From IMG/VR virus record IMGVR_UViG_3300035070_000295, positions 1 to 38,423 of that record: 38,423 nt of DNA; one strand, given 5' to 3'. Both the position numbers and the translations under genes were made by a program. Shown here in pieces: positions 19,258 to 27,194 of this stretch. This stretch comes from a virus. A model generated the notes under the pieces. That model was not told the DNA's origin and made no database searches. It saw only the letters and a list, made by a program, of their open reading frames with translations. How positions within the stretch are numbered: position 1 is the stretch's first letter; each line of letters starts with the position of its first letter.

Positions 19258-21844
19258 CGACGTCCACCTCTGGTATTACTGACAGGATCGACATGGGCAG
19301 CGGGTCACGCTGCTCAATGCGAATGCCGCCGCCGAGGGACCACACAGGCTCGATGTAGATTTCCTGCTTATTAGTCTTCAACTCGATGGAGTCATAGCTG
19401 TCTGACTGGAACCGTGGCTTGATCTCATACATCTCGCCGGTGCTGTTGTCGTCCAACTTGGGACCGACCCAACCACCGCGGCTTTTCTCGAACTCGATGA
19501 CAACCTTGGATATTGAGATCTCTTTACCCTTCAGGGTGCCATCCCCAGGGGTGTCAATATCAAGCAGCTCGATTGCGGGGGTGTATGCCAACCCGACCTG
19601 TACCTTCGTTGCAGCCCGTGGCAGTGTGATTGATCCAGAGGCTACTGTTAAATCTTTGACCACGTTACCATCAGCCAGGACAGCTACAGCCTCACCCTCG
19701 AGGTGATCGAGTCCTGATATCACTGTGGCTGACGCACCGTCATAGGTCAGACCTGAATCAACGTAAAACGCGTCCTCAGACAGTGTTGTCTCGCGTGGCT
19801 CCATTCTCTCAACATATCTGACAGTGTTGCCGTCAATCGTGCGTTGAATGGACAGATACAGCGCGTCACGGTTGTCTTCAGAGATCACCGTGACAGACTC
19901 CACAATGCCGTCTGTGATGTGTTGATGCCACCCCCACACTTGGTGCTCACGTTGGTACGTCAGGCCGAGCAGGACGCCGTCACTTCTTACACACCACACG
20001 ATGCCATAGGGCTCTGCGGCGAATGTCATTTCTTCAATCTGGAGCCCTTCGAACAGGTGCTCAGACATGATCGATAGATCGTTGCCGGTGTACTTGTCAT
20101 TGCTGAACTCGTAGCCCAGATCACGAACCTTGGTGCCCTTCTCCTGGACGTACAGTGCAGTAGAGTTAACGATGACCGGTGTCACCCAGGATGCACCGTT
20201 GTATGACTGCACCCTCACACCAACGGTCGCAGGTGTGAACACTTGGTCCTGGCCTTCTGTTGTCAGCCACTCGGCACCCGATGTAAGCAGGACCATTGAG
20301 TCCAACCCGAGGATGTGTCGAATCTCGTTAACTTCTTTACCGGCAATGGTGAACGTCACAGCATCATCATCACGCAGTGGTTCAGATGTCCGCATTGAGT
20401 CGTAGATCCCGACCTGTGACGTGAACACCGTCTGCGGTTCATTGTTGGTATTGGCAAACACCTGTCGCTGCTGATAATAATTAACAACAGCGGGTTTATC
20501 ATCGACAGCACTGAAAGGATCACGAGCCGCGGGTGGTGCATCACTGGTCACCGGTGCTTTGTTATAATCGATAAAATTACTGTTCTTCGAGTCACCGATC
20601 CACCCGTAGATCGCAGTGTCGTTCGACGGGTCTTTGTAGATGCGGTAGTGATCAGCACCGGTTACATTGGCCCAATCCAACTTGACGCCGTATGTGGTGG
20701 ACAGGGATTTACAGTTAATCGCGGTAGACGAAGAAGGAAGTGACTCAACCCCGTCCGCATCTACAGAGGTCACGACGTATCGATACTTCTTGAAATAAGT
20801 ACCGCCCCCCGCGGGATCTCCTACGTTAGTTACGCCGCCGCCGCCCATCGTGTTGGTGCCGCCGCTGGTATAGGCAGTAAATGCTGTTCCGTCGACCCCC
20901 TTTAACTCGAAAGTTTCTGTGCCTGCGATTTGATCGTATGCAGTGATCGCGCCAACATCAAACACCTCATCATTTACCTCAGTCATTCCGCCAACACCGG
21001 AGATGATCACTTGATTGTCAGGATTAACAGGACGAGGGAGAAGGAACCAATAAAAACCAGCAGGAGCACCATTGAACGAAATTGATACCGTCACTGGGTT
21101 GGTCGCTGTGATGTTGGTGATGGTGTAAGTCTTGGCTCCCGCAAACAGGGGAGAAGCTATTTGTGCCGTGTAGTCAATGTCAGTCAGGGTCCACGCGTCG
21201 TGTGCAGTACGCCCCAGGTTAGCAGGGTCATGGCTGGGGTGACAGATCGTCATCACATCCGCTGACTGAGTGTAAGACAGCCGTGACAGTTGAGCTGCTG
21301 TGTACGGTGTGACCAACTCAAACACCTTCTCAGAGGTGCCGCCCGACGTGTACGCGGTGTATCCCGTACCATCGATGCCGTCGAGTGTGAAGGTGTTCGC
21401 GCCAGTGCTTGTGATTTGAAACAGATTGCCGTTAAGCTCAGTCATCCCAACGATGGCGTTAATGTCTACGGTGTCACCCGTGGTGTACCCGTGAGCAGTC
21501 GCTGTTATTTCGACAGGGTTGGCCTGAGTAGCGCCTGTAATCGTCTTAGCCGCTGATACTACTAAACCACCATTCTTGATGACGCGCATCTTCAGGTGTT
21601 CAAACACCAGGACATACGTTTGTTCTGTGTTAAAGCTGAAAGGGAGAAGTCGAGCACGTTGAGTCATGTCGTCGAGATCACCGACGTATCGTGTCCCTGG
21701 ACGGCTGTAGACGCCACCTTGTGGCCTTACAATGAAGTTCTGACACAGTGCCAGACCGCTGGCATACTTCGCCAGGTCCGCTCGTGAACGTAGCGCAGGA
21801 GCCAGCTCACCGGATGTAAAGCTGCGTTGAATGGTCTGCGGCAC
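19247..21844 (-). CDS. Tail tubular protein B (nozzle), gp12-like
   Basis: An 865-residue protein. The start is GTG at 21844 with AAGGAG 6 bases upstream. The N-terminus is diagnostic: SFTSGELAPALRSRADLAKY, then NFIVRPQGGVYSRPGTRYVG, as in podovirus nozzle proteins. Two inserted FCCH-like beta modules are visible at ~105-170 and ~240-330, each ending in a TAYTSGGT motif. They are followed by a fibronectin-III-like segment at ~350-410 (VDADGVESLP, then DHYRIYKD). The core resumes with LGLDSMVLLTSGAEWL. Such modules often decorate the outside of the nozzle. T7 gp12 has 794 residues, so the extra length is accounted for by the inserts. The protein forms the hexameric end of the tail to which fibres attach. 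Confidence 0.9.
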   Translation of the reverse strand: MPQTIQRSFTSGELAPALRSRADLAKYASGLALCQNFIVRPQGGVYSRPGTRYVGDLDDMTQRARLLPFSFNTEQTYVLVFEHLKMRVIKNGGLVVSAAKTITGATQANPVEITATAHGYTTGDTVDINAIVGMTELNGNLFQITSTGANTFTLDGIDGTGYTAYTSGGTSEKVFELVTPYTAAQLSRLSYTQSADVMTICHPSHDPANLGRTAHDAWTLTDIDYTAQIASPLFAGAKTYTITNITATNPVTVSISFNGAPAGFYWFLLPRPVNPDNQVIISGVGGMTEVNDEVFDVGAITAYDQIAGTETFELKGVDGTAFTAYTSGGTNTMGGGGVTNVGDPAGGGTYFKKYRYVVTSVDADGVESLPSSSTAINCKSLSTTYGVKLDWANVTGADHYRIYKDPSNDTAIYGWIGDSKNSNFIDYNKAPVTSDAPPAARDPFSAVDDKPAVVNYYQQRQVFANTNNEPQTVFTSQVGIYDSMRTSEPLRDDDAVTFTIAGKEVNEIRHILGLDSMVLLTSGAEWLTTEGQDQVFTPATVGVRVQSYNGASWVTPVIVNSTALYVQEKGTKVRDLGYEFSNDKYTGNDLSIMSEHLFEGLQIEEMTFAAEPYGIVWCVRSDGVLLGLTYQREHQVWGWHQHITDGIVESVTVISEDNRDALYLSIQRTIDGNTVRYVERMEPRETTLSEDAFYVDSGLTYDGASATVISGLDHLEGEAVAVLADGNVVKDLTVASGSITLPRAATKVQVGLAYTPAIELLDIDTPGDGTLKGKEISISKVVIEFEKSRGGWVGPKLDDNSTGEMYEIKPRFQSDSYDSIELKTNKQEIYIEPVWSLGGGIRIEQRDPLPMSILSVIPEVDVGGS

Positions 21845-21846
21845 GT

Positions 21847-22503
21847 TTAACTCCTTATTTTTATAAAGTCACTCTCGGGTGGTGCTTCGTACTGCTCATC
21901 TGAATCAACAGCAATGGCTGAGTTAAGATAGGCAGTGTAGATCTGCAACTCGTCTTCTCGGAACTTCCTACCCTTCTCAGCACCGACGATGGGAATTGCG
22001 ACCTCGGATGCCAGCAAATGTGACAGTGCCTGAATGAACAGCGGGTCGAACAAGTTTGGATCTTCAACACCCACCGTGTACTCAGCACGCAGGTCTGGCT
22101 CATTAGCTGCGATCAGCTTGTTACCGTCCTGGTTGAATACACGATACTTAATCTGAGAGTCTGGGTCCGGCTGCAGCTGATAGATCTCATCACGGTACAG
22201 CGTGGTGCGGTCCTGAGTTCCCTGCGCATACTGCTCATGGTTCAAGATCAACCGCCTGATCGTAACGCAGTCAGATGGATACTGATAAGCATACGACCAG
22301 TTGAACAGGTCTTCAGTGGTCAGAGCAAGGGCCTCCAGCTTCCGTGCGAACTGCCAAGGGGCATCCCTCAACAGTTGATCACGCAACACAGGATACTTCA
22401 GCCGACACACCTGCGCCTGCAGACTTGACTCAGTGAGTGAGTTGATACTGCCAGCACGCACGTTGGATAGTGCCAGGTTACATATGTCGACTACAGAAGC
22501 CAT
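21847..22503 (-). CDS. Tail tubular protein A (adaptor), gp11-like
   Basis: A 218-residue protein, ATG at 22503. The opening VDICNLALSNVRAGSINSLT, the RDQLLRDAPWQFARKLEAL helix and the LFNWSYAYQYPSDCVTIRRL block are characteristic of gp11-like adaptor proteins that dock on the portal and carry the nozzle. Size is close to that of T7 gp11 (196 residues). It lies directly upstream of tail tubular B with a 2-base gap, which fits joint translation of the two tail-tube subunits. Confidence 0.9.
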   Translation of the reverse strand: MASVVDICNLALSNVRAGSINSLTESSLQAQVCRLKYPVLRDQLLRDAPWQFARKLEALALTTEDLFNWSYAYQYPSDCVTIRRLILNHEQYAQGTQDRTTLYRDEIYQLQPDPDSQIKYRVFNQDGNKLIAANEPDLRAEYTVGVEDPNLFDPLFIQALSHLLASEVAIPIVGAEKGRKFREDELQIYTAYLNSAIAVDSDEQYEAPPESDFIKIRS

Positions 22504-22511
22504 TCAATCAC

Positions 22512-22781
22512 CTATAGAGTTTCAACAGCAGAGCCACCAGGTGCAGTCATGAAAGACGCGCCTTCGACTGCTGCTTTGTCATCTGCCACTTTCTTCGCTG
22601 CTGTTTTAGCTGCCGCTGTGGAATTCTTTTTCTTGGCCGGGGTTTCATTTTTAGTGAGCTCCAACCAAGAGGGAATGGGATCCAAAGGTTTATCCGTCGT
22701 CACGACACCGTGGCGAGGATGGTTTGGTTTGTGAAGCGTGCCGCCTCTGAAACCAGGTTCGATTACTTTATACGTTGGCAT
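22512..22781 (-). CDS. Small basic hypothetical protein between capsid and tail genes
   Basis: An 89-residue protein with ATG at 22781; AAGGA lies about 8 bases upstream. It starts MPTYKVIEPGFRGGTLHKPN and has a Lys/Ala-rich middle (AKKKNSTAAAKTAAKKVADD) that would be flexible or helical and strongly basic. Small proteins with a similar opening occur between capsid and tail genes in many phages. A function is not known to me. It is the first gene after the strong terminator at 22795-22827, so its transcription depends on read-through or on a promoter I cannot identify. Confidence 0.6.
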   Translation of the reverse strand: MPTYKVIEPGFRGGTLHKPNHPRHGVVTTDKPLDPIPSWLELTKNETPAKKKNSTAAAKTAAKKVADDKAAVEGASFMTAPGGSAVETL

Positions 22782-22794
22782 GATGTCGTTCCTT

Positions 22795-22827
22795 AAAAAA
22801 AGGGGCAGCAGCCGAAGCCACTACCCC
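22795..22827 (-). terminator. Strong intrinsic terminator after the capsid genes
   Basis: On the minus strand, an 11-base-pair stem (including G-U pairs) closes on a TTCG tetraloop between GGGGTAGTGGC and GCTGCTGCCCC. It is followed at once by seven T residues (A run 22795-22801 on the plus strand). It begins 8 bases after the stop of the cement gene. The arrangement parallels the T7 terminator that follows gene 10, which lowers transcription of tail genes relative to capsid. Confidence 0.9.
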
Positions 22828-22835
22828 AATTCGTA

Positions 22836-23267
22836 TTAAGCACCAGTTACGTTGGTCTGGTTGCCCATGGAGATACCTGCAGTGATGTTGCCCAAAGTCG
22901 CTGGAGTACCAGTGACAGTGTAACGAACACCAAGATAGCGAGCATCAACGCCATTAGGCAGCACCTGCAGGTTAGTCTGCTTACCGGCCACAAGATCGGC
23001 CAACAAGATAACTTCACTAGCAAGTACAGTGCCAAGCGACGTAGTAGAGCCTGTCTCAACAGTGACCGTGATGCTGGTCAGCGTGTTGAAGTCGGCAGTC
23101 ACCTGGATCAAAACTGGGATCGGGGTGCCTTTACCTTTGTCGTTGTTTAAAGCAGCAGCAGCGCCGTATGGCGTTCCAGCTACACCCAGGTCGATGACGT
23201 TAGTTGACACAGCAGTTGATGTGACAGCCTGATCATCTGAGAACAGTTGTTCAGCGGATAAAATCAT
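22836..23267 (-). CDS. Capsid cement/decoration protein, Bbp16-like
   Basis: A 143-residue protein, ATG at 23267 with AGGAG 7 bases upstream. It begins MILSAEQLFSDDQAVTSTAV and carries a short beta-barrel-like sequence rich in Thr/Val with IDLGVAGTPYG. This matches the Bbp16 family cement proteins of BPP-1-type capsids, which bind the outside of the shell and stabilise it. It directly follows the major capsid gene and precedes a strong terminator, as expected for a gene needed in high copy number. Confidence 0.85.
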   Translation of the reverse strand: MILSAEQLFSDDQAVTSTAVSTNVIDLGVAGTPYGAAAALNNDKGKGTPIPVLIQVTADFNTLTSITVTVETGSTTSLGTVLASEVILLADLVAGKQTNLQVLPNGVDARYLGVRYTVTGTPATLGNITAGISMGNQTNVTGA

Positions 23268-23305
23268 TTCTGACTCCTATATATCCAGTTGAGAAGGACG
23301 CAGTA

Positions 23306-24304
23306 TTAAACTACGCGATCTTCAGTATTGATCAGGGCGTCAGTCTCACGAATGGGAATGCCGCGATAGGTCAGAACTTCTTGACCTTCGACTTCCATAG
23401 GCTTGAGACGCGTGAAGTTATCACTCGCACCGGCGTTGCTGTTCAGCGCATCCAGAGCTTCCATGACATCACGGTTGCAATAGATTGCCAACTTACCACC
23501 AGCAATACGACGAGACTGCAACTGCCAATATGCTTTACGCATAAAGTCATACAGCGCGACAGAACCTGCACCCATCAACGAAACGTCGACGTTAGCAATA
23601 CGAGACACATAGCGCCAATCTTTAACTGCAAGACCAACATGCCAGGTGAACTTCTCTTCCTTACCGTAGTAAGCATCGCCAGCGCCATCAGTGAGACGTT
23701 GAGATCCCATGTCATCGCGCTTAACACCAGCTGTGGTGCCTTTGGGATACAGCAAAGTACACTGGTTATCACCCCAGGACACGAACCAGATTGAAGTGTT
23801 ATCAGAGCCAGTACCACCTGCATCGATGATCTGGTTGCCGTTGCTGGCGCCAAGGTCATTGAAGCGTGGGGACAGACCCATGAACTCTTCAGGATCAGAA
23901 GCAGTATTACCATAGAACAGCTTGGTAGATACTTCCTGGTTCATAGACTCAAGGTAAGCCATGGCTTCGCCAAGACGTACAGCGCCTTCGTTGGTAGACA
24001 GATCCAACAGACGTTGATCGATGGTGCTAAGACCTTCAACAAAACCTGTGGTGTCTTCAACTTGGACCGTCTGGCCTTTACCGTTCGGAATCCCTTGGTA
24101 CAACTTACCCCAGGATACTGTTGGTAAACCACTGCGAACAGTGTGCAAGTGAGTGGTGCCCTTGTTACATTCCACTGCAATAGCGTCTTGTAAGATGGGG
24201 TTCATCTCATTCAAAATTTCGATGATCGGGATGAAGTCACCCTTCGCATCTTGTTGCTTATAAACGTCGATCAGATCGACATACGAACTACCGATAGTAG
24301 CCAT
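23306..24304 (-). CDS. Major capsid protein, BPP-1 (Bbp17)-like
   Basis: A 332-residue protein, ATG at 24304 with the near-perfect ribosome site GAGGTGA upstream. The N-terminus (DLIDVYKQQDAKGDF) and the block RSGLPTVSWGKLYQGIP, with GFVEGLSTIDQRLLDLS later, are features of the BPP-1-type HK97-fold capsid protein. The segment WHVGLAVKDWRYVSRIANVD and the C-terminal GIPIRETDALINTED also fit. It builds the icosahedral shell, with scaffold and cement genes on either side. Length is typical for the family, and no processing site is obvious. Confidence 0.9.
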   Translation of the reverse strand: MATIGSSYVDLIDVYKQQDAKGDFIPIIEILNEMNPILQDAIAVECNKGTTHLHTVRSGLPTVSWGKLYQGIPNGKGQTVQVEDTTGFVEGLSTIDQRLLDLSTNEGAVRLGEAMAYLESMNQEVSTKLFYGNTASDPEEFMGLSPRFNDLGASNGNQIIDAGGTGSDNTSIWFVSWGDNQCTLLYPKGTTAGVKRDDMGSQRLTDGAGDAYYGKEEKFTWHVGLAVKDWRYVSRIANVDVSLMGAGSVALYDFMRKAYWQLQSRRIAGGKLAIYCNRDVMEALDALNSNAGASDNFTRLKPMEVEGQEVLTYRGIPIRETDALINTEDRVV

Positions 24305-24328
24305 TGTTAATCACCTCATTAGGTTCAA

Positions 24329-24970
24329 TTATTTACCGTAAAGGATCGTGGCGTGATCTGGTGTTTCCTGTGACTGACTGCCAACTGAACCTGGCGAGTC
24401 TTCCATAGTTAACGATCCAACCTTGACCATAAAACGGATAACTTCAGGATGGTTACCCACACCGTGAGTTTCCATCAGCTCTTTAAAAGCAGGGGTCCCG
24501 AACTTATTAACGGCAGCTTGCGCGATAGCAACAGATTCTTCGAATTTGTCACCCCCAAACTCACTGTCATTCTTAGACTCAGTTGCCCAACCATCCACCA
24601 TCTGATTAAAAGCCTCGACCTGTGCTGTGGCTCCCGCCTGGACATTCTCAGCTTGGAAGTCGACCAGCTTCTGTGCCTGCTCTTGAGTCAACCCCAGATC
24701 CTTAAAGACCGGTGTTGCTTTCTCGAGCAGTGCAGAATCCAGTTCAACTCCTTCAAGCGTATTGAAGTCGGCGTAACCATCAACAGGTGCAGCTTGGCTA
24801 CTATCATCATTGGTGTCGTCGTCACCGGTAGTACCAGTATCAGTACCTCCAGTATCAACGCTGCCACTGTCATCACTGTCACCAGCAGTAACAATGGAAG
24901 TCTCTCCAGGTGCAGCAACTGCTGCAGCCTCGTCAGCTACATCAGCAGCTGTATTCGTTTCATCAGTCAT
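24329..24970 (-). CDS. Capsid scaffolding protein
   Basis: A 213-residue acidic protein, ATG at 24970, overlapping the previous gene by 8 bases. Residues ~1-70 are a low-complexity Ala/Asp/Gly/Thr region (for example GDSDDSGSVDTGGTDTGTTG). Residues ~70-170 are helical and include LGLTQEQAQKLVDFQAENV, a pattern typical of podophage scaffolds and related capsid assembly proteins. The position immediately before the major capsid gene is the standard one. It would fill the procapsid interior and leave before or during packaging. Confidence 0.8.
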   Translation of the reverse strand: MTDETNTAADVADEAAAVAAPGETSIVTAGDSDDSGSVDTGGTDTGTTGDDDTNDDSSQAAPVDGYADFNTLEGVELDSALLEKATPVFKDLGLTQEQAQKLVDFQAENVQAGATAQVEAFNQMVDGWATESKNDSEFGGDKFEESVAIAQAAVNKFGTPAFKELMETHGVGNHPEVIRFMVKVGSLTMEDSPGSVGSQSQETPDHATILYGK

Positions 24971-25235
24971 CGGTAGCTTCCTTCATCATGGTTAAATATC
25001 TCGCGGGTACGTGGTAGAGCAGCTCATCTTGCAGCTTCAACCCGTATGCCCTCAACCCACAGTTGTGAGCGTTCATGTAGGGGTCAGTGTGGAAGGTGTC
25101 ATGGAACACACCCGCCTCGTTGAGGTGTCGTCTCATCAACGTCCTGCCGTTCTCGCTGGACATGATCCGTTCATAGACCAGCTTGTCGTTCTTATCAACA
25201 TCGACCTCTTTCGGCTTTTTCTCTTCATCAGCCAT
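24963..25235 (-). CDS. Bbp19-like phage protein
   Basis: A 90-residue protein, ATG at 25235 sharing one base with the portal stop (TAATG). The pattern YERIMSSENGRTLMRRHLNE, then the HDTFHTDP and NCGLRAYGLKLQDELL segments, matches the small Bbp19 family encoded between portal and scaffold in BPP-1-like phages. Its exact role is not established to my knowledge; the constant position suggests head assembly. Family recognition is good, function is inferred. Confidence 0.8.
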   Translation of the reverse strand: MADEEKKPKEVDVDKNDKLVYERIMSSENGRTLMRRHLNEAGVFHDTFHTDPYMNAHNCGLRAYGLKLQDELLYHVPARYLTMMKEATDD

Positions 25236-26896
25236 TACTGCAACCCTGCTCTTTCAAGCGTTGCGGTGAGTGCGTTGTCACCACCGATGTCTGTCTCGGA
25301 TGCTGTCTTAGCTGTCTGAGCCATTGACTGAGCTTGCTCTGCAGCCTGTTGTTGCTGTGCTGCTTTAGCATCAGCTGCCATAGACGCACCGGCTTCATCA
25401 TCACTGCGGACCGTCTTGGGATTAACACCCAGAGCTTCCGCGTAATCATCGACCAGTTGCATGCCGTCAACCTTGTGACGTGCTTCTGGCCAGATCTGCA
25501 CCAGGTTACCGGTGAACGCTGCCAATTGTTCAATGGCACCTGTGTTCACCAGTCGCTGTGCTTGTGCCAGGACAGATACATATTCAATGTTCAGCTCACG
25601 ACCGCCGAGCTCCTCAGGGGGTGGTGGCAATACGCCGCCTTCCTGCAGTAGTTCAAACGTGCGATCGATCAATGGATCAAGTAACTCTGTGTGCAGACGC
25701 TCGAGCACCGGCCCCAGCATCAATAACTTTTCCTCATGCTTCTCAGCAACCTCACGTGCAGTGATCTGACGTCTGTCACTGTTGGCAAGCATCAGGAAAA
25801 GGTCTTCGTAGAATGCACGCTTAACACGCTCTTCAACACGATCGTTCACAGTCATCATGGCGCCGAAGTCAGGCTTGTGGTCGTACACACTCCTGAATCC
25901 GTGCTGGTCTGTTGATGGTAGCCACAACATGTCACCGGGCTTAATGTTCCGAGCAACCTTGTTGCGCATGCTGACCGGTCCCTGCATGGGTGGATCAACC
26001 ACTTTATCCAGAGCTTGGTACATGCGACGCTCACCCAGCTGCAATGCTTTGGTGTCACCGAGTGCTGTCATGCCAGGACAATCGGTGGCGTATATATCTT
26101 CACCGGCGATGTCCCAACGTGGTGTTAAAATTGGGTAGGACTTGAATCCAGACTCGCGGAGGAACTTGTCCCCACCGCCTGCTGATCTCTCGTAATACAC
26201 GGACCGGGTTGGCATGTCTTTAGCCATCGGGCTGTTGTGATCACGGTCATCGTTTGGCTCAACTGCGTGGACCAGCGGCACCCATGCTTCAGTGTTGCCG
26301 TTGTCCCACATCCTCTGAGTTGAGATGCTGCACTGATCGTATCCGAACTGCTTCACGACCTGCGCGACAGAGTGCTCGTACTCACGATAGAAGCTGTCGG
26401 GTCTGTTGTGACCATCGACACCGACGCAATACGATCCAACCGTGTAAGGCTTGCACCGGATGACGTTCTCGTAGTCTGCGAACACACCCATGGCTGCAGT
26501 GCCGAAGACACCCAGCTCTGAGTAAACCATGTGCAGCGTGTTATACGTGTTTGATGATGAATAGACCCTGTACATCAGGGACTGGACCTTGTGCAACCAT
26601 GCTTTCACATTGGCCGACTCATCCAGCTCACTGTCACCAGACGACAGTCTGAACCAGGGTCGTGCTGGCGATGTGATGCCTGCCATCATTCCTGAGGCCA
26701 GTGTCCGTGCGGACAAGTGACTGGTGTTGTTGTATTGCTTGGTGTTGCGTCGGTGACCCTTGTTCCGGTCCGACGATAAGAATCTACCGCGGTGTGCCAG
26801 GTGATTGTCTGACAGCTCACGCCACAGTGGAATGAATGATGAGCGTTCACTCTTCAGTGATTCAAGGCGCTTGTTGAATGTTTTTATGGTGGCCAT
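25235..26896 (-). CDS. Portal (head-tail connector) protein
   Basis: 553 residues from ATG 26896. An in-frame TTG one codon earlier is less likely because the site GAGGA fits the ATG. The N-terminal pattern FIPLWRELSDNHLAHRGRFL, then ASGMMAGITSPARPWFRLSS and ELGVFGTAAMGVFAD, is typical of the T7 gp8/Bbp21 head-tail connector family. Middle sections contain the stem/wing-type blocks (KPGDMLWLPS, RVEERVKRAFYEDLF). The C-terminal ~60 residues are Ala/Gln-rich, as in the barrel of other portals. The dodecamer forms the DNA channel and docks the terminase. Context is ideal, between terminase and scaffold. Confidence 0.92.
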   Translation of the reverse strand: MATIKTFNKRLESLKSERSSFIPLWRELSDNHLAHRGRFLSSDRNKGHRRNTKQYNNTSHLSARTLASGMMAGITSPARPWFRLSSGDSELDESANVKAWLHKVQSLMYRVYSSSNTYNTLHMVYSELGVFGTAAMGVFADYENVIRCKPYTVGSYCVGVDGHNRPDSFYREYEHSVAQVVKQFGYDQCSISTQRMWDNGNTEAWVPLVHAVEPNDDRDHNSPMAKDMPTRSVYYERSAGGGDKFLRESGFKSYPILTPRWDIAGEDIYATDCPGMTALGDTKALQLGERRMYQALDKVVDPPMQGPVSMRNKVARNIKPGDMLWLPSTDQHGFRSVYDHKPDFGAMMTVNDRVEERVKRAFYEDLFLMLANSDRRQITAREVAEKHEEKLLMLGPVLERLHTELLDPLIDRTFELLQEGGVLPPPPEELGGRELNIEYVSVLAQAQRLVNTGAIEQLAAFTGNLVQIWPEARHKVDGMQLVDDYAEALGVNPKTVRSDDEAGASMAADAKAAQQQQAAEQAQSMAQTAKTASETDIGGDNALTATLERAGLQ

Positions 26897-26916
26897 CAAA
26901 TGTCCTCGCTGAACAA

Positions 26917-27132
26917 CTACTCGCCCAATAGGGTCTTAGATGCTGTTGCTGCAGCGCCACTGACACCACGAGAGCTGGTCAGGATTGTGCTGTTGCCACC
27001 CTTGCCGCCTGCTGCTGCGCGTCGTCGCTTATCACGATCACCTGCACCGCTGCCTGCTTCTGCGTCTGGCATTGTGGGAGCTTCTGGTAACACGGGTGGC
27101 GGCTTCGGCGCCTTAGGTTTGCTTCCGCACAT
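26917..27132 (-). CDS. Conserved small protein between terminase and portal
   Basis: A 71-residue protein, ATG at 27132 with GAGG 8 bases upstream. It starts MCGSKPKAPKPPPVLPEAP, is Pro/Ala/Gly-rich and basic (DKRRRAAAGGKGG), and contains the block NSTILTSSRGVSG followed by a C-terminal KTLLGE. Proteins with exactly this layout are frequent beside portal genes in podophages. The function is unknown. The N-terminal MCGSK could suggest lipidation-like chemistry, but there is no signal peptide. It is probably a minor virion or head-completion component. Confidence 0.7.
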   Translation of the reverse strand: MCGSKPKAPKPPPVLPEAPTMPDAEAGSGAGDRDKRRRAAAGGKGGNSTILTSSRGVSGAAATASKTLLGE

Positions 27133-27194
27133 TGTCTGAGCCTCGAGTGTTGATCAAAAAGTAGTCACCGATTCTACCGGAGAATGAGCTCACG

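Noticed and set aside
24329-24970. Capsid maturation protease fused to scaffold
   Set aside because: No Ser/His catalytic pattern is visible; the protein is a short acidic helical scaffold.
26897-26899. TTG as portal start codon
   Set aside because: ATG follows immediately at 26896 and is better placed relative to GAGGA.
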